From: GCA-958296115 sp965222445
GTDB taxonomy: Bacteria; Chloroflexota; Dehalococcoidia; Lucifugimonadales; CAJWER01
Length of the DNA: 64,000 nt
Assembly (NCBI GenBank): GCA_965222445.1
Contig: CBDCTY010000002.1
Coordinates: 2,542,001-2,606,000 of the forward strand
Reading direction: 5' to 3'
Shown here one piece after another: positions 28,525 to 36,321 of this stretch. The position numbers were made by a program, and so were the translations under genes. Each line of letters starts with the position of its first letter. Position 1 is the first letter of the stretch. The notes beneath the pieces were generated by a model, which saw only the letters and a list, made by a program, of their open reading frames with translations, made no database searches and had not been told where the DNA came from.

Positions 28525-28890
28525 GGTTCGTTCTGGACCTGTAGGTCGAAGTCTCCTTCCCATCTCGTCGGACGATAGCTTGCCACGAGGGGGTGAGGAA
28601 AGACTCCGACTTCCCGCCGATTTCTCCTTCGGCACTCAGTAGTCGACGTGAGGCTCAGTGAAGAATGTAGATGGGGTTGTCCGCGTCGTCGCCCAAGTTG
28701 CGGCGGAGGGTATTCAAGACAGTGCGCATGGGCCGCACGTCGCATTCGCTCTTAGCCCCAAAGATCAGTCCCAACAGATGAGCTGCATGACTGACTGGGT
28801 GGCGGCGGGGAGGCCTCTCTACGTCGTACAGCGCAACACGACGGAAGCAACGGTGACCGTAAGGAATGTGACGGTGGAGGGCGCGGCTAA
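28525..28890. other. Gap without a supported gene
   Basis: About 370 bases. Open frames on either strand (for instance 28658-29038 plus) have no ribosome binding site and overlap the better-supported minus-strand gene at 28892. No terminator with a T-run is apparent. Confidence 0.45.
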
Positions 28891-28891
28891 T

Positions 28892-29191
28892 TCAGTCCGA
28901 GTCCTGTCCCGTAAGGACAGCCATCTCCTTCTCGTGCCTCTGGTCAAGCATGCGTACCGGCGCGAATGCTATAGCCGCTATTTGCCCAACCAGTATGAGC
29001 GCCGAGAGGGATACGACGGCCCACGGATGGTTGCCTAGGCCGAAGAGCAGCAAGACTCCTATCAGGAGCAGCGGCGGCGCGCCTACGAGTGCTGCGATCA
29101 TGACGCCGACCTCGCCGGTTCCCTTGATGCGGAAACCTCTGTCGCTCTGTTCGATTTGCAGGGTAGGCTCGCCACCCCGTCGCCTTCCCAT
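28892..29191 (-). CDS. Small two-helix membrane protein
   Basis: 99 residues from ATG 29191, preferred because AAGGAGG lies six bases upstream; the GTG at 29197 falls inside that site. An N-terminal ~25-residue cytoplasmic segment with strand-like TLQIEQSDRGFRIKGTGEVG precedes two helices (GVMIAALVGAPPLLLIGVLL and AVVSLSALILVGQIAAIAFA) and a short charged tail. Family unknown. Confidence 0.6.
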   Translation of the reverse strand: MGRRRGGEPTLQIEQSDRGFRIKGTGEVGVMIAALVGAPPLLLIGVLLLFGLGNHPWAVVSLSALILVGQIAAIAFAPVRMLDQRHEKEMAVLTGQDSD

Positions 29192-29258
29192 TGCCACCTC
29201 CTTCGCCCTATACTACCAGAAGGCGGCACTCTGGCTGCCTCTATATCTGGCGCTATCC

Positions 29259-29912
29259 TCACGCGCTCGGCTGGCATCTCGCCAGGGGGTTGGCTGAGTT
29301 CGAGCGTCTCGCGGCACCGAGCGGATACATCATCCACTGTCCTGGTACGGCGGAGAACCCGAATGACAAGACGGAAGAAGCACACCACGAACGGTTGATT
29401 TCATCGGAGTGGGCTACGAGTGGAGGAGATACCAAGAGGGAGACGGTTGGAAGCGGAAGTACTGGAAGCATCTTCACTGACCCGCATGTGTTCCTCATGC
29501 TGAACTTGAAGGTACGCAGTATTTGCATCGTAGTCTGGAAGGCTGCGGGGGAGTTCGAGTAGTGCCTCACCAAGGAATTACCGTGACTCACAAAGACGGA
29601 ATGGCTGAGCTCCTCCGCGACGACTCGTCCTTCGTCGGCTGCAAATTCGACGGCGGGTCCTTCGTTGGTCTGTGCTCCGACTCGCTCTACCTGAATGGCT
29701 GCTCGCGCCAGTGTCTCGTAGAACCCCGCCATGACTGCGTGGTTGTTGAACAACATGCCCTTCTTCTCATACTCAGTCACCAGAGTTGAGGGCTGGTGAG
29801 GCCCGTTGCGACTCTGATGCGCAGTGAGTATTCCTTTCAGGGCGATGCGGAGAGCGAATAGTTCACCTTGTTGGTAGGACATACTGTAGTGCAGTTCGTC
29901 GAGGGTAGGCAT
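29259..29912 (-). CDS. Uncharacterised protein, second gene of a small operon
   Basis: 217 residues; the start overlaps the previous stop (TAATG), which supports it. The first ~85 residues (ELHYSMSYQQGELFALRIAL, GMLFNNHAVMAGFYETLARA) look like a real helical domain. The remainder has a poorer, low-complexity look (SVKMLPVLPLPTVSLLVSPP) and may be translated beyond a frameshift. I do not recognise the family. Confidence 0.5.
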   Translation of the reverse strand: MPTLDELHYSMSYQQGELFALRIALKGILTAHQSRNGPHQPSTLVTEYEKKGMLFNNHAVMAGFYETLARAAIQVERVGAQTNEGPAVEFAADEGRVVAEELSHSVFVSHGNSLVRHYSNSPAAFQTTMQILRTFKFSMRNTCGSVKMLPVLPLPTVSLLVSPPLVAHSDEINRSWCASSVLSFGFSAVPGQWMMYPLGAARRSNSANPLARCQPSA

Positions 29913-30100
29913 TAGTTCTTTTTGAGTAGCTTCATGAGGCTCGACCCTGGCTTGAAGTCGCCCGCTAGCCAGCGCACAAAGCTCTCAGCGTGGCGGGAGT
30001 AGGTGTATTGGGACCCTGGGGATAGAGGCGTTAGCGCGATCTCTTCCTTGTACCGTTCCAACGCCTGTTGAACCTTGTGAAGTGTTCGCTTATCGACCAT
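29912..30100 (-). CDS. Short protein resembling a recombinase N-terminal (SAM-like) domain
   Basis: 62 residues from ATG 30100 with GGGAGC upstream. The segment LSPGSQYTYSRHAESFVRWL resembles the core-binding domain of tyrosine recombinases, but no catalytic domain follows. It may be a stand-alone DNA-binding protein or a relic. Coupled to the next gene by TAATG. Confidence 0.55.
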   Translation of the reverse strand: MVDKRTLHKVQQALERYKEEIALTPLSPGSQYTYSRHAESFVRWLAGDFKPGSSLMKLLKKN

Positions 30101-30205
30101 CAATAGACTGCTCCCTACTAGGATTTCAGCTTGGGTAAGCTGTAGGGAGTGTATCAGACGTGGTTTATAGCGTCAACGAAGTGAAACTAGGTCATGGAGG
30201 ATGTA

Positions 30206-30319
30206 ATGACTAAGAATGGCAGGTCTGACAGTGCTGTTGAAGTCGCTCATGCAAGTCATGAATCAAGACGGGATCCAACACATACATTACATCGGGGACT
30301 TGTTCGGGAGCTTGGGTAA
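30206..30319 (+). CDS. Possible very small protein (37 residues)
   Basis: ATG at 30206 with GGAGG five bases upstream. The product is hydrophilic, His- and Arg-rich, with no recognised motif. Support is only the ribosome binding site and position at the head of an array of small same-strand genes. Confidence 0.3.
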   Translation: MTKNGRSDSAVEVAHASHESRRDPTHTLHRGLVRELG

Positions 30320-30357
30320 GCCGACTGGACATTCGTGTCGCAAGGAGGCTTACCTAA

Positions 30358-30984
30358 TTGCAGGAGTTCAAGGACCCGCCGAAGTTCAAGAAGTCTAAGG
30401 GCCTCAGTCGGAGCGAGCAATGGGCTATTGGGATTGGGACCGCGACGTGCATAGGTGTGCTGCTGTTCTTGTTCGCGGCTGGTAAGTTCAGTGCAGAACC
30501 CGCACCTACTCCTAAGCCGACGCCAATTACTATCACCGTCGGTTCAGGTGGCAAGCTACTCGCCTTCCATTCCTTCCAACCTGCCTATCAGCGAGTCTTA
30601 GGTCTGGTGGGTCAGGCTGGGTACCATCAGGTAGACGATGAGACGTATGCGCAAGTTGAGGCGATAATCATTCAGGCAGCTCAACAGCGCAATACACCCA
30701 CGGCAGTGGCTGCACCTACGAGAGTAATCAAGGGCGTATCTCTAGGGGACGTGCATGTGTGGCGCTTGTGCACTAGCCGCCGGCAGGGTAAGCTAGAGCC
30801 CGCCCAGGTGGGACTAGTGCGTAGCCTTGACATCTCAAAGTTGGTAGAGCCTAGGGCTAGGCAGGTAGCGGAGTTTATCAAGGTAGGCGCCGAGAGGCCT
30901 GGAGATATGCTGATAGCTGAGGCTATCATCACGACGTGCGAGTTGTGGCTAGACGAGGAAGGTCAGAAGCTCCTTGAAAGGTAG
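30358..30984 (+). CDS. Single-pass membrane protein with extracytoplasmic domain
   Basis: 208 residues, TTG start with AAGGAGG nine bases upstream. A short basic N-terminus, one transmembrane helix (~23-43: AIGIGTATCIGVLLFLFAAG), a Pro/Thr linker (AEPAPTPKPTPITI) and a ~140-residue mostly helical domain outside. Unknown family. It leads a run of small genes spaced by few bases. Confidence 0.6.
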   Translation: MQEFKDPPKFKKSKGLSRSEQWAIGIGTATCIGVLLFLFAAGKFSAEPAPTPKPTPITITVGSGGKLLAFHSFQPAYQRVLGLVGQAGYHQVDDETYAQVEAIIIQAAQQRNTPTAVAAPTRVIKGVSLGDVHVWRLCTSRRQGKLEPAQVGLVRSLDISKLVEPRARQVAEFIKVGAERPGDMLIAEAIITTCELWLDEEGQKLLER

Positions 30985-30993
30985 GGAGAAATC

Positions 30994-31155
30994 GTGGATA
31001 CAAGGTTCGTCTTTATAGGCAAAGCGACTATAGGTGGCGCTGTTATCGGCTGGTTCGTAGGTGACTGGGCAGCGGGAGCCACCACTACCGGAGCGCTTAT
31101 TGGTGGAGCGATTGGTGCAGTTGTAAGCGCGATAATCGCGATGTGGCCTAGTTGA
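30994..31155 (+). CDS. Small glycine-zipper membrane protein (53 residues)
   Basis: GTG start with GGGAG upstream, 9 bases after the previous stop. The sequence is dominated by GxxxG-type patterns (IGGAVIGWFVGDWAAG, TGALIGGAIGAVVSAIIAM), typical of tightly packed transmembrane hairpins. Role unknown; small glycine-zipper proteins can be pore-formers or assembly subunits. Confidence 0.5.
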   Translation: MDTRFVFIGKATIGGAVIGWFVGDWAAGATTTGALIGGAIGAVVSAIIAMWPS

Positions 31156-31173
31156 TACTGACGTGATCGGTTT

Positions 31174-31199
31174 ACTGTTTCATTCAAAGGTGATACAGT
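31174..31199 (+). promoter_or_regulatory. Inverted repeat in a small-gene promoter region
   Basis: ACTGTTTCA (31174-31182) and TGATACAGT (31191-31199) are complementary at 8 of 9 positions with an 8-base spacer. They lie directly upstream of the gene starting at 31207/31237. Size and position suit a dimeric repressor operator; the small HTH gene at 31383 is a candidate binder. Inferred. Confidence 0.4.
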
Positions 31200-31236
31200 A
31201 TACCCTATGGGACGGCGCAAAGTACAGGAGTCAATG

Positions 31237-31386
31237 ATGGCTAAGAAGTCAGGCAAGGAAATACAAGCTGCTGGGCGGGTTGAGAGTACCCCTGAGTTGC
31301 CTGAGCGCTTCCACGAGATACTAGGCTCAGTAGTCAAGATTCGCACTCCCGCTGAATTGAAGCGGCTCACGAGAGTACCCAAGTGA
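31237..31386 (+). CDS. Small basic protein (49 residues)
   Basis: Begins MAKKSGKEIQAAG; the preceding ATG (31234) and an upstream ATG at 31207 are in frame, but AGGAG spacing favours 31237. It ends RTPAELKRLTRVPK and overlaps the following GTG by four bases. No family recognised. Confidence 0.45.
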   Translation: MAKKSGKEIQAAGRVESTPELPERFHEILGSVVKIRTPAELKRLTRVPK

Positions 31387-31619
31387 CTGATCGACAGTTG
31401 CATGTGTGTGCATTAGCCCTCTTTGATGATGGGTGGCCTACAGAGGCTATAGCTAAGGCTTTGGGAGTGTCACGAGAAGTCGCGTCGGATGTATTGACAA
31501 TGGGGATCGGATTCGATGCAGATTTGGTGTGGCAGAGACATGCGGTGAAAGATAAAGATGGTTTGATTATTGTCCGCAATGAGGCAGGTGAGATCGTGGA
31601 GAGACTGAAGCCCTCGTAG
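31383..31619 (+). CDS. Small helix-turn-helix protein
   Basis: 78 residues, GTG start overlapping the previous stop (GTGA). The first half fits an HTH (LALFDDGWPTEAIAKALGVS, REVASDVLTMG), followed by a short beta-rich tail (HAVKDKDGLIIVRNEAGEIV). It may regulate the surrounding small-gene array. Confidence 0.55.
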   Translation: MTDRQLHVCALALFDDGWPTEAIAKALGVSREVASDVLTMGIGFDADLVWQRHAVKDKDGLIIVRNEAGEIVERLKPS

Positions 31620-31629
31620 GGTGGTGTGC

Positions 31630-31812
31630 ATGGACAAGCGCGAGAGCTGGATCGAGCCAGAGAACAAGGAGTTGGTCGAGTGGGAGAGGCGGCGGAATGA
31701 GGCTAGGGCTGAAGGCCGGCCTTTCAACGAGCCGAGTCCGGCTGAGCGCAAGCCTCTAAAGCTACTAGAGAAGGTGATTCAGAGACTGCGCAGAGTTGAC
31801 AAGTCTGAGTAG
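31630..31812 (+). CDS. Small charged helical protein (60 residues)
   Basis: ATG at 31630 with AGGGTGG upstream; an in-frame GTG lies at 31621. It is rich in Glu, Arg and Lys (ENKELVEWERRRNEARAEGR) and probably helical. Family unknown. Confidence 0.45.
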   Translation: MDKRESWIEPENKELVEWERRRNEARAEGRPFNEPSPAERKPLKLLEKVIQRLRRVDKSE

Positions 31813-31870
31813 GTCGGCGTATCGTGTGACTTGGGCTGGAGGGCAACGACGGGCAGATGGGAGGTGCCAG

Positions 31871-32398
31871 ATGAAGGTCACAGAGCATACTAAAGACAGG
31901 CTTTGGCAGGACATGTTCGATCTAGCCCGCCTAACTCGATACTACGAATTTCAGACCAATCACCTAGTTCGGAATCATAGAATTGTCCGACTGGTGATAT
32001 TGCTAGGGTCTGGGGCCACCTTGACGCTGGCGCTGGGCCGACTGCCTGAGTGGATCGGCATTGTGGGTTCAGCCACCCTCTTGGTTGCTACAGCCGTCGA
32101 GTTTATCTGGGATTGGGGAACGAAGGCCTCGCTGTCGCACGCCATCAACTTAGAGTGCTGCGTGATCGAGAAGGACTACGAGGACCTGTGGTCGCAGGTC
32201 AGTAATGGTCAGATCGGCGATAAGGAGTGTCTGGGTAAGGTTAATCAGCTGAGCTTGCGCGTCATAGCTGCCTCCGCGCTCCTCTCAGGTACGGATAGGA
32301 AGATAAACGATAGGGCAAACAAGATAGCCAAGAAAGTACTTGCAAAGAAGTGGAGGCCGAGTAGTGAAGAGCATCCCGAAGTATCGACAGCGACCTGA
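31871..32398 (+). CDS. Two-helix membrane protein resembling SLATT effectors
   Basis: 175 residues from ATG 31871 (GGGAGG eleven bases upstream; 31796 is in frame but unsupported). A helical N-terminus (LWQDMFDLARLTRYYEFQTN), two close transmembrane helices (~43-62 and ~65-85) and a long C-terminal helical region. This is the outline of SLATT proteins, 2TM effectors tied to nucleotide-signalling defence. No cyclase or SLOG gene is next to it, so the assignment is architectural and tentative. Confidence 0.5.
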   Translation: MKVTEHTKDRLWQDMFDLARLTRYYEFQTNHLVRNHRIVRLVILLGSGATLTLALGRLPEWIGIVGSATLLVATAVEFIWDWGTKASLSHAINLECCVIEKDYEDLWSQVSNGQIGDKECLGKVNQLSLRVIAASALLSGTDRKINDRANKIAKKVLAKKWRPSSEEHPEVSTAT

Positions 32399-32546
32399 GA
32401 GACCTACGCCAAGGCCCACTCCCCCAAGACCCACGCCGCCTTCTCCCACTGGTCCTCCTGATTCATTCCCAGGACAACAGCCTGATACGAGAGAATCGGG
32501 AGGGCCTCCATCTCGACCGGGGGGCGATCCTCCGCCCCGTCCGTAA
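32364..32546 (+). CDS. Proline-rich small protein overlapping the 2TM gene
   Basis: 60 residues, GTG start with GGAGG eight bases upstream, overlapping the end of the 2TM gene by 35 bases in another frame. Nearly a third is Pro, with PTPRPTPPRPTPPSP patterns and a basic N-terminus (KSIPKYRQRPERP). Probably disordered; could bind SH3-like or cell-wall partners. A palindrome-like ATTGACC/GGTCAAT at 32546-32560 follows. Confidence 0.4.
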   Translation: MKSIPKYRQRPERPTPRPTPPRPTPPSPTGPPDSFPGQQPDTRESGGPPSRPGGDPPPRP

Positions 32547-32622
32547 TTGACCTGGTCAATAATCGGTAGTCATGCCGGTCGTATTGGCAGACACTCAGCA
32601 GAGGAAATCAGGCAGGGTCAAA

Positions 32623-32668
32623 CTGTTTGATGGGTTATCTGTATTTGCAGACTTGTATATAATCCCCT
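32623..32668 (+). promoter_or_regulatory. Promoter-like repeat, copy 1
   Basis: A ~46-base element nearly identical to 49784-49830. It begins CTGTTTGATGGG and ends AGACTTGTATATAATCCCCT. TTATCT (32635-32640) and TATAAT (32658-32663) are 17 bases apart, as in a sigma70 promoter with a weak -35, and the upstream CTGTTTGATGGG is a plausible activator site. The downstream gene is at 32864. Confidence 0.6.
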
Positions 32669-32863
32669 AAACGCACTTAGAGGACTCCCTCTGCCTGGGC
32701 CAGACACCGTCTTCAGAGATATCTTCCGAGAACTGGATACCGAAAAGAAGATTAACATCACCGCCCATGGAGATTGGGGCAGTCGCCCGCGCATAATACT
32801 GAGATACTGAGCAACCCGTCAACGGGCATCGCGGGTTGCCCCCGCCCCGGCGGGCCGCATAAC

Positions 32864-33868
32864 ATGGGGCTCATGGCTAGAGTGCGCGTACCCGCAAGTG
32901 TAGGTCTCCGGGCCCTCAACCGCCGGACCCCGGCCAGACCCAAGAACTCCCAGCAGGAGCAGGACGACCTGCAGCAGGACAACCGGCTGGACGACCGGAT
33001 GGACGACCGCGAGGCCAATGACCTGCTGGACGCTCTCGACCGGCAGGGCGACCGCCGCCTGCCGCCCGTCCGCCGCCTGGAACCGGAGAACAGTCTAAAC
33101 ACGCTCGACCCGGCCTATTTCGAGCCGCCGCCGTCCGTAGATCGCCAGCAAGGGCCGGATACTCTCGACGCGCTCGGCAGCGTCGAGCAGGACCCGTCCC
33201 GCTCCAGCACCCATCATGCCCCTGCGTCGGACGGCGGCCTGAGCCCTCGCCCGGCGCAGGGGCCGGACTCCCTCGACGCGGAACGGGCGACCAGGGCCGA
33301 GCGGCTGGTCCAGGCCCTCTCCCCCGACCGGCAGGACGACCAGGCCCTCGACGGCCGCCAGGGGCCGGACTCCCTCGAGGCGCTGGACGGCCTCGACGCC
33401 GGCAGCGTCGACCATGACCCGGCCAGCTCCCGGCCAGACGACGCGGAACGGGCGAACAGGGACAAGTGGCTGAAGCTGCAGCGGGTGGACATTGGCACCC
33501 TGCAGGCGGTACAGGCGGAACGGGCGACCAGGCTGGAGCAGGCGCAGGACGCCATGGCCCGAGCTCGGCGGCCCACCCCCCGGCAGAGGGCGCAGCTCTT
33601 CGATGCCGAGCAAGAGGCCAAGCGCGAGTCCGTTTTCGCCGAGGCCTATAGGCGGTCTGTGGCTCCGAAAGGGCTCTCGCCAGACTATCGGCGGAAGCTG
33701 GTGGACGCCATGATGGACCGCCGGGCCCGCATCAAGGCCAGCCGCCAGGCCAGCCGGGGCCGCCGCCAGGCCGATGCGGGTGTCCGCGACAGGCCCTACG
33801 GCGGGCTGCCGAAGGTCGTGGTCTACAATGACTCGCCAGGCCCCCGCGCCCCTCGCTCCCCAAGGTAA
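32864..33868 (+). CDS. Low-complexity, repeat-rich acidic/basic protein
   Basis: 334 residues from ATG 32864 (alternative ATG 32873). Extremely rich in Arg, Asp, Gln and Pro. The motif QGPD[ST]L[DE]AL recurs about four times and ERATR-type segments three times, suggesting internal duplication. A basic C-terminal region follows (IKASRQASRGRRQAD). Predicted largely disordered with helical stretches. No enzyme motif; a structural or nucleic-acid-binding role in a mobile element is a guess. The GC content is much higher than in the small-gene array upstream. Confidence 0.5.
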   Translation: MGLMARVRVPASVGLRALNRRTPARPKNSQQEQDDLQQDNRLDDRMDDREANDLLDALDRQGDRRLPPVRRLEPENSLNTLDPAYFEPPPSVDRQQGPDTLDALGSVEQDPSRSSTHHAPASDGGLSPRPAQGPDSLDAERATRAERLVQALSPDRQDDQALDGRQGPDSLEALDGLDAGSVDHDPASSRPDDAERANRDKWLKLQRVDIGTLQAVQAERATRLEQAQDAMARARRPTPRQRAQLFDAEQEAKRESVFAEAYRRSVAPKGLSPDYRRKLVDAMMDRRARIKASRQASRGRRQADAGVRDRPYGGLPKVVVYNDSPGPRAPRSPR

Positions 33869-33962
33869 AGACCCGACGCGGGCCTCGCCCCCCCCCCCCG
33901 ACGCGGGCCGGACACTGAGGCTATAAGAATCAATTCCCTCTCATAATATAATCACCGGTGTT

Positions 33963-34349
33963 TTGGCCACACATGAAACGAATACCCATGTACATAATCT
34001 GAGGGTGTGGTTGAGCGACGATCGCTGTCGGATGTGCAAAGAACCACTGCCGCCGCCAGAGAGCAGGCAGTATGGGCAAGTCTGCGGCGACACATGTACT
34101 GCGACCGCCCTGAAATCCCGCCTCCTGCACGGAGCGCTCGTGCAGGAGTACATCGCCAAGGACTGTGTGATCTGCAAGCGGCCCGTGCCCATCGAGCGCA
34201 TCCGCCGACACCCGCGAGCTCTCACCTGCGACAAGCTCTGCAGCATCCGGAACGAACAGTCCAATCAGAAACGTGCCCACAAGAAATGGCGGCGAAAGCG
34301 ACAGGCCCTCGCGCGAGCGGTCACCGCGCGACGGTCGGCAGCGGAGTAG
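33963..34349 (+). CDS. Small double zinc-finger protein
   Basis: 128 residues with a TTG start; an ATG is absent near the front. Two similar cysteine modules, CRMCKEPLPPPES ... CGDTC and CVICKRPVPIERI ... CDKLC, each resembling a treble-clef or ribbon finger, then a basic tail (QKRAHKKWRRKRQALARAVT). Probably binds nucleic acid. It immediately precedes the structured region at 34.36 kb. Confidence 0.6.
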   Translation: MATHETNTHVHNLRVWLSDDRCRMCKEPLPPPESRQYGQVCGDTCTATALKSRLLHGALVQEYIAKDCVICKRPVPIERIRRHPRALTCDKLCSIRNEQSNQKRAHKKWRRKRQALARAVTARRSAAE

Positions 34350-34357
34350 CGTTAGGG

Positions 34358-34720
34358 CGGGGCCTTGGAGGGCCGCCGAACGCCTCGCGGCTCGCCCCAG
34401 GGGGATCCCGCCCGGCGGGTGGAGGCTATCAACACCATTGCTAGAAAATTAGTGTCGCTCACGCTCCCACCCGGAGCGTCCCGTGGTAACGATTGTGGGA
34501 TGCGGCCGCCGGATTGCCTGAAGGCGTAGCCGGGTTCTAGTCCCCGCACGAATCCCAACCCGCCGGGCGGGGTGCCGGAACCCCTTCCCGAGGCCTGGGA
34601 GCTTGGCTCGGGAAGGGGGGGCCTATCTCTCCCTTGAGGAAAGACCGCCAGGTCGTCTTCGGCCCCCAAGGCCCCGTTCCTCTAGGCCGTTGGGGGCCGC
34701 CCTCGCGGCCCGCCCCAACG
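34358..34720. ncRNA. Strongly structured non-coding region, candidate structured RNA or transfer/replication site
   Basis: No protein-like frame. Nested complementary arms: 34358-34374 with 34660-34676 (core GGGGCCTTGG/CCAAGGCCCC), and 34407-34419 with 34559-34571 (13 perfect pairs, CCCGCCCGGCGGG). Inside or beside them are hairpins: 34581-34618 (perfect 12-bp stem CCCCTTCCCGAG, 14-base loop), 34688-34720 (CGTTGGGG/CCCCAACG with an inner GCCGC/GCGGC stem) and a small one around GCCTGAAGGC. The order allows one large fold of ~320 bases. It could be a structured RNA, an oriT or an origin; the sequence alone does not decide. Confidence 0.5.
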
Positions 34721-34960
34721 TTACTCAGCTGCCTACTGTCGCGCAAGACGTCTGCCGACGCCATCGCCTAGGGATGGTCTGAATAAGTCCGTGGACTGCA
34801 GCTCCACACATAGGAAATTAAGCCGTGCTGATGGGTTATTCAGAGTATCCCTAGCTGCCGGGCATTCGGCCCCTGGTCGGCGTCCCGGCCCCTGGAGGCG
34901 CGGGAGCATGATGGGAGCCGGGTGATTCGGGTTGGGTTGAGCTGGTAGGGGCTATACCGA

Positions 34961-34988
34961 TTGACGCTTTGTACGACGTTGGTATACA
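34961..34988 (+). promoter_or_regulatory. Sigma70-type promoter of the HTH-ietAS operon
   Basis: TTGACG (34961-34966), 16-base spacer, TATACA (34983-34988). Transcription would begin near 34995, before ATG 35045, which argues against an upstream TTG start at 34961 for the HTH gene. Confidence 0.6.
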
Positions 34989-35044
34989 TTGGCCTATATA
35001 TGCCGAGTATTGGCCGTATTGCTGAGCGTAAGGCGGATTCACCT

Positions 35045-35284
35045 ATGGAAGCAAGAGATACTCGCTGGATTTCTGTCGCTGAGGTTGCCAGCCACCTGGG
35101 TGTAGCCCGCGACACTGTGTATCGCTGGATCGACTCCAGAGGAATGCCTGCTCACCGCGTAGGTCGGTTCTGGAAGTTTCAACTGTCCGAGGTGAATGCA
35201 TGGGTCACGTCGGGAGAGGCGGAAGTCTCCAACGGCGCAGGTCCGGATGAACGTTTCGTCGAATCGCCGAAGCAGGGGCGCTAG
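35045..35284 (+). CDS. Excisionase-type HTH protein heading the ietAS operon
   Basis: 79 residues from ATG 35045 (AAGGCGG eight bases upstream). A single HTH_17 module: WISVAEVASHLGVARDTVYR, WIDSRGMPAHRVGRFWKF. Such proteins bind DNA as regulators or directionality factors. Its stop is three bases before ietA, so it is probably the operon's regulator. Confidence 0.85.
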   Translation: MEARDTRWISVAEVASHLGVARDTVYRWIDSRGMPAHRVGRFWKFQLSEVNAWVTSGEAEVSNGAGPDERFVESPKQGR

Positions 35285-35287
35285 GAC

Positions 35288-36313
35288 ATGGCGCGCGCAG
35301 ACCTTCTGAAGCAGCTATTCCGAGCCTATCGCGAAAGCGACCGCGAGTCCTTCATGGACGTTGCGCGCTCTATCGCTGACGAAGAGCGCAAGAAACATCA
35401 CCCTGCGTTCGCCAACGAATTGCTTCGAATATTGAACAATGGGGTCGTTGCTGCTACGCCGAGTCTCAGGGGCACCTTCCAGCCGCCTCCAAGAGACCAC
35501 GAAAAGAGAGCGCCGCTCCTCGAAATCAGACACCCTGACCGATACTTTCGCGATCTGGTCCTCCACGCTGGGACCAAAGAGATACTCCTCAAGGCCATGC
35601 GGGAGTTTCGACAGTGGGACATCCTCGAAGCTAACGGTCTGAAGCCCAGCCACAAGCTCCTGTTTTGCGGCCCACCGGGCTGTGGCAAGACTGCGACCAC
35701 CGAGGTGATCGCAGCTGAGTTAGGATTGCCGCTGGTGTATATACGCTTTGATTCCGTCGTCTCTTCACTGCTCGGGGAAACAGCTTCAAACCTGAGGAAG
35801 GTGTTCGAGTACATCCATCAAGAAACCTGGGTCGTCCTCTTCGATGAGTTCGACGCAATTGGCCGGTCGAGAGACGACGCCACCGAGCACGGGGAGATTA
35901 AGCGAGTGGTAAATGCATTCCTTCAGATGCTGGACAACTTCCACGGACGGTCCCTGTTGATCGCTGCTACGAACTTCGAACAAGCTCTCGACCCCGCCCT
36001 CTGGCGCAGATTCGACGAAGTCGTGCGGTTTGAGCGTCCGACGGTGGAACAGATCGAGGAGTTGATGAAGCAGAGGTTAGTCCCCGTCATTAACTCGAAC
36101 ATCTCAACCAAGCGGTACGGTGCACAACTGGAAGGGTCGACTTTCGCCGACGTCGAACGCATCGCCACGGACGTCTTGAAGAGCTGCGCCCTTGACGGCA
36201 AAACTCGACTGCAGGCAGAAGACATCAAGAGAGCCATGGAGAGCCACGCACTCAGAATGCAGGTCATGCAGAGTTCAGTCCACTCTGAAGCTCCGCGAGT
36301 AGGCACTCCCTAA
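35288..36313 (+). CDS. ietA: AAA+ ATPase, IetA-like
   Basis: 341 residues. Walker A GPPGCGKT at 128-135, Walker B VVLFDEFD with D186-E187, and an arginine-rich sensor region DPALWRRFDE; this is a classical FtsH/spastin-like AAA module preceded by a ~100-residue helical domain. Paired with the following subtilase it matches the IetA-IetS pair, first described as an incompatibility/maintenance locus of an Agrobacterium plasmid and later found to protect against phage. ATP hydrolysis probably controls the partner protease. Eight bases separate it from ietS. Confidence 0.88.
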   Translation: MARADLLKQLFRAYRESDRESFMDVARSIADEERKKHHPAFANELLRILNNGVVAATPSLRGTFQPPPRDHEKRAPLLEIRHPDRYFRDLVLHAGTKEILLKAMREFRQWDILEANGLKPSHKLLFCGPPGCGKTATTEVIAAELGLPLVYIRFDSVVSSLLGETASNLRKVFEYIHQETWVVLFDEFDAIGRSRDDATEHGEIKRVVNAFLQMLDNFHGRSLLIAATNFEQALDPALWRRFDEVVRFERPTVEQIEELMKQRLVPVINSNISTKRYGAQLEGSTFADVERIATDVLKSCALDGKTRLQAEDIKRAMESHALRMQVMQSSVHSEAPRVGTP

Positions 36314-36321
36314 GGGTCAGT

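Noticed and set aside
28658..29038. 126-codon plus-strand frame overlapping the small membrane gene at 28.9 kb
   Set aside because: It lacks a ribosome binding site, and the minus-strand frame has a strong AAGGAGG and two clear membrane helices.
33885..33902. Run of ten or more C as a possible regulatory tract
   Set aside because: A single homopolymer between genes with no repeat partner; may be a sequencing or assembly feature.
34491..34558. tRNA-like stretch with GGGTTCTAGTCCCC and a CCA-like end
   Set aside because: The T-arm has a mismatch, the putative acceptor has an A-A clash and a wobble, and only 32 bases lie between acceptor and T-stem, too few for D and anticodon arms. It is better explained as part of the larger fold.
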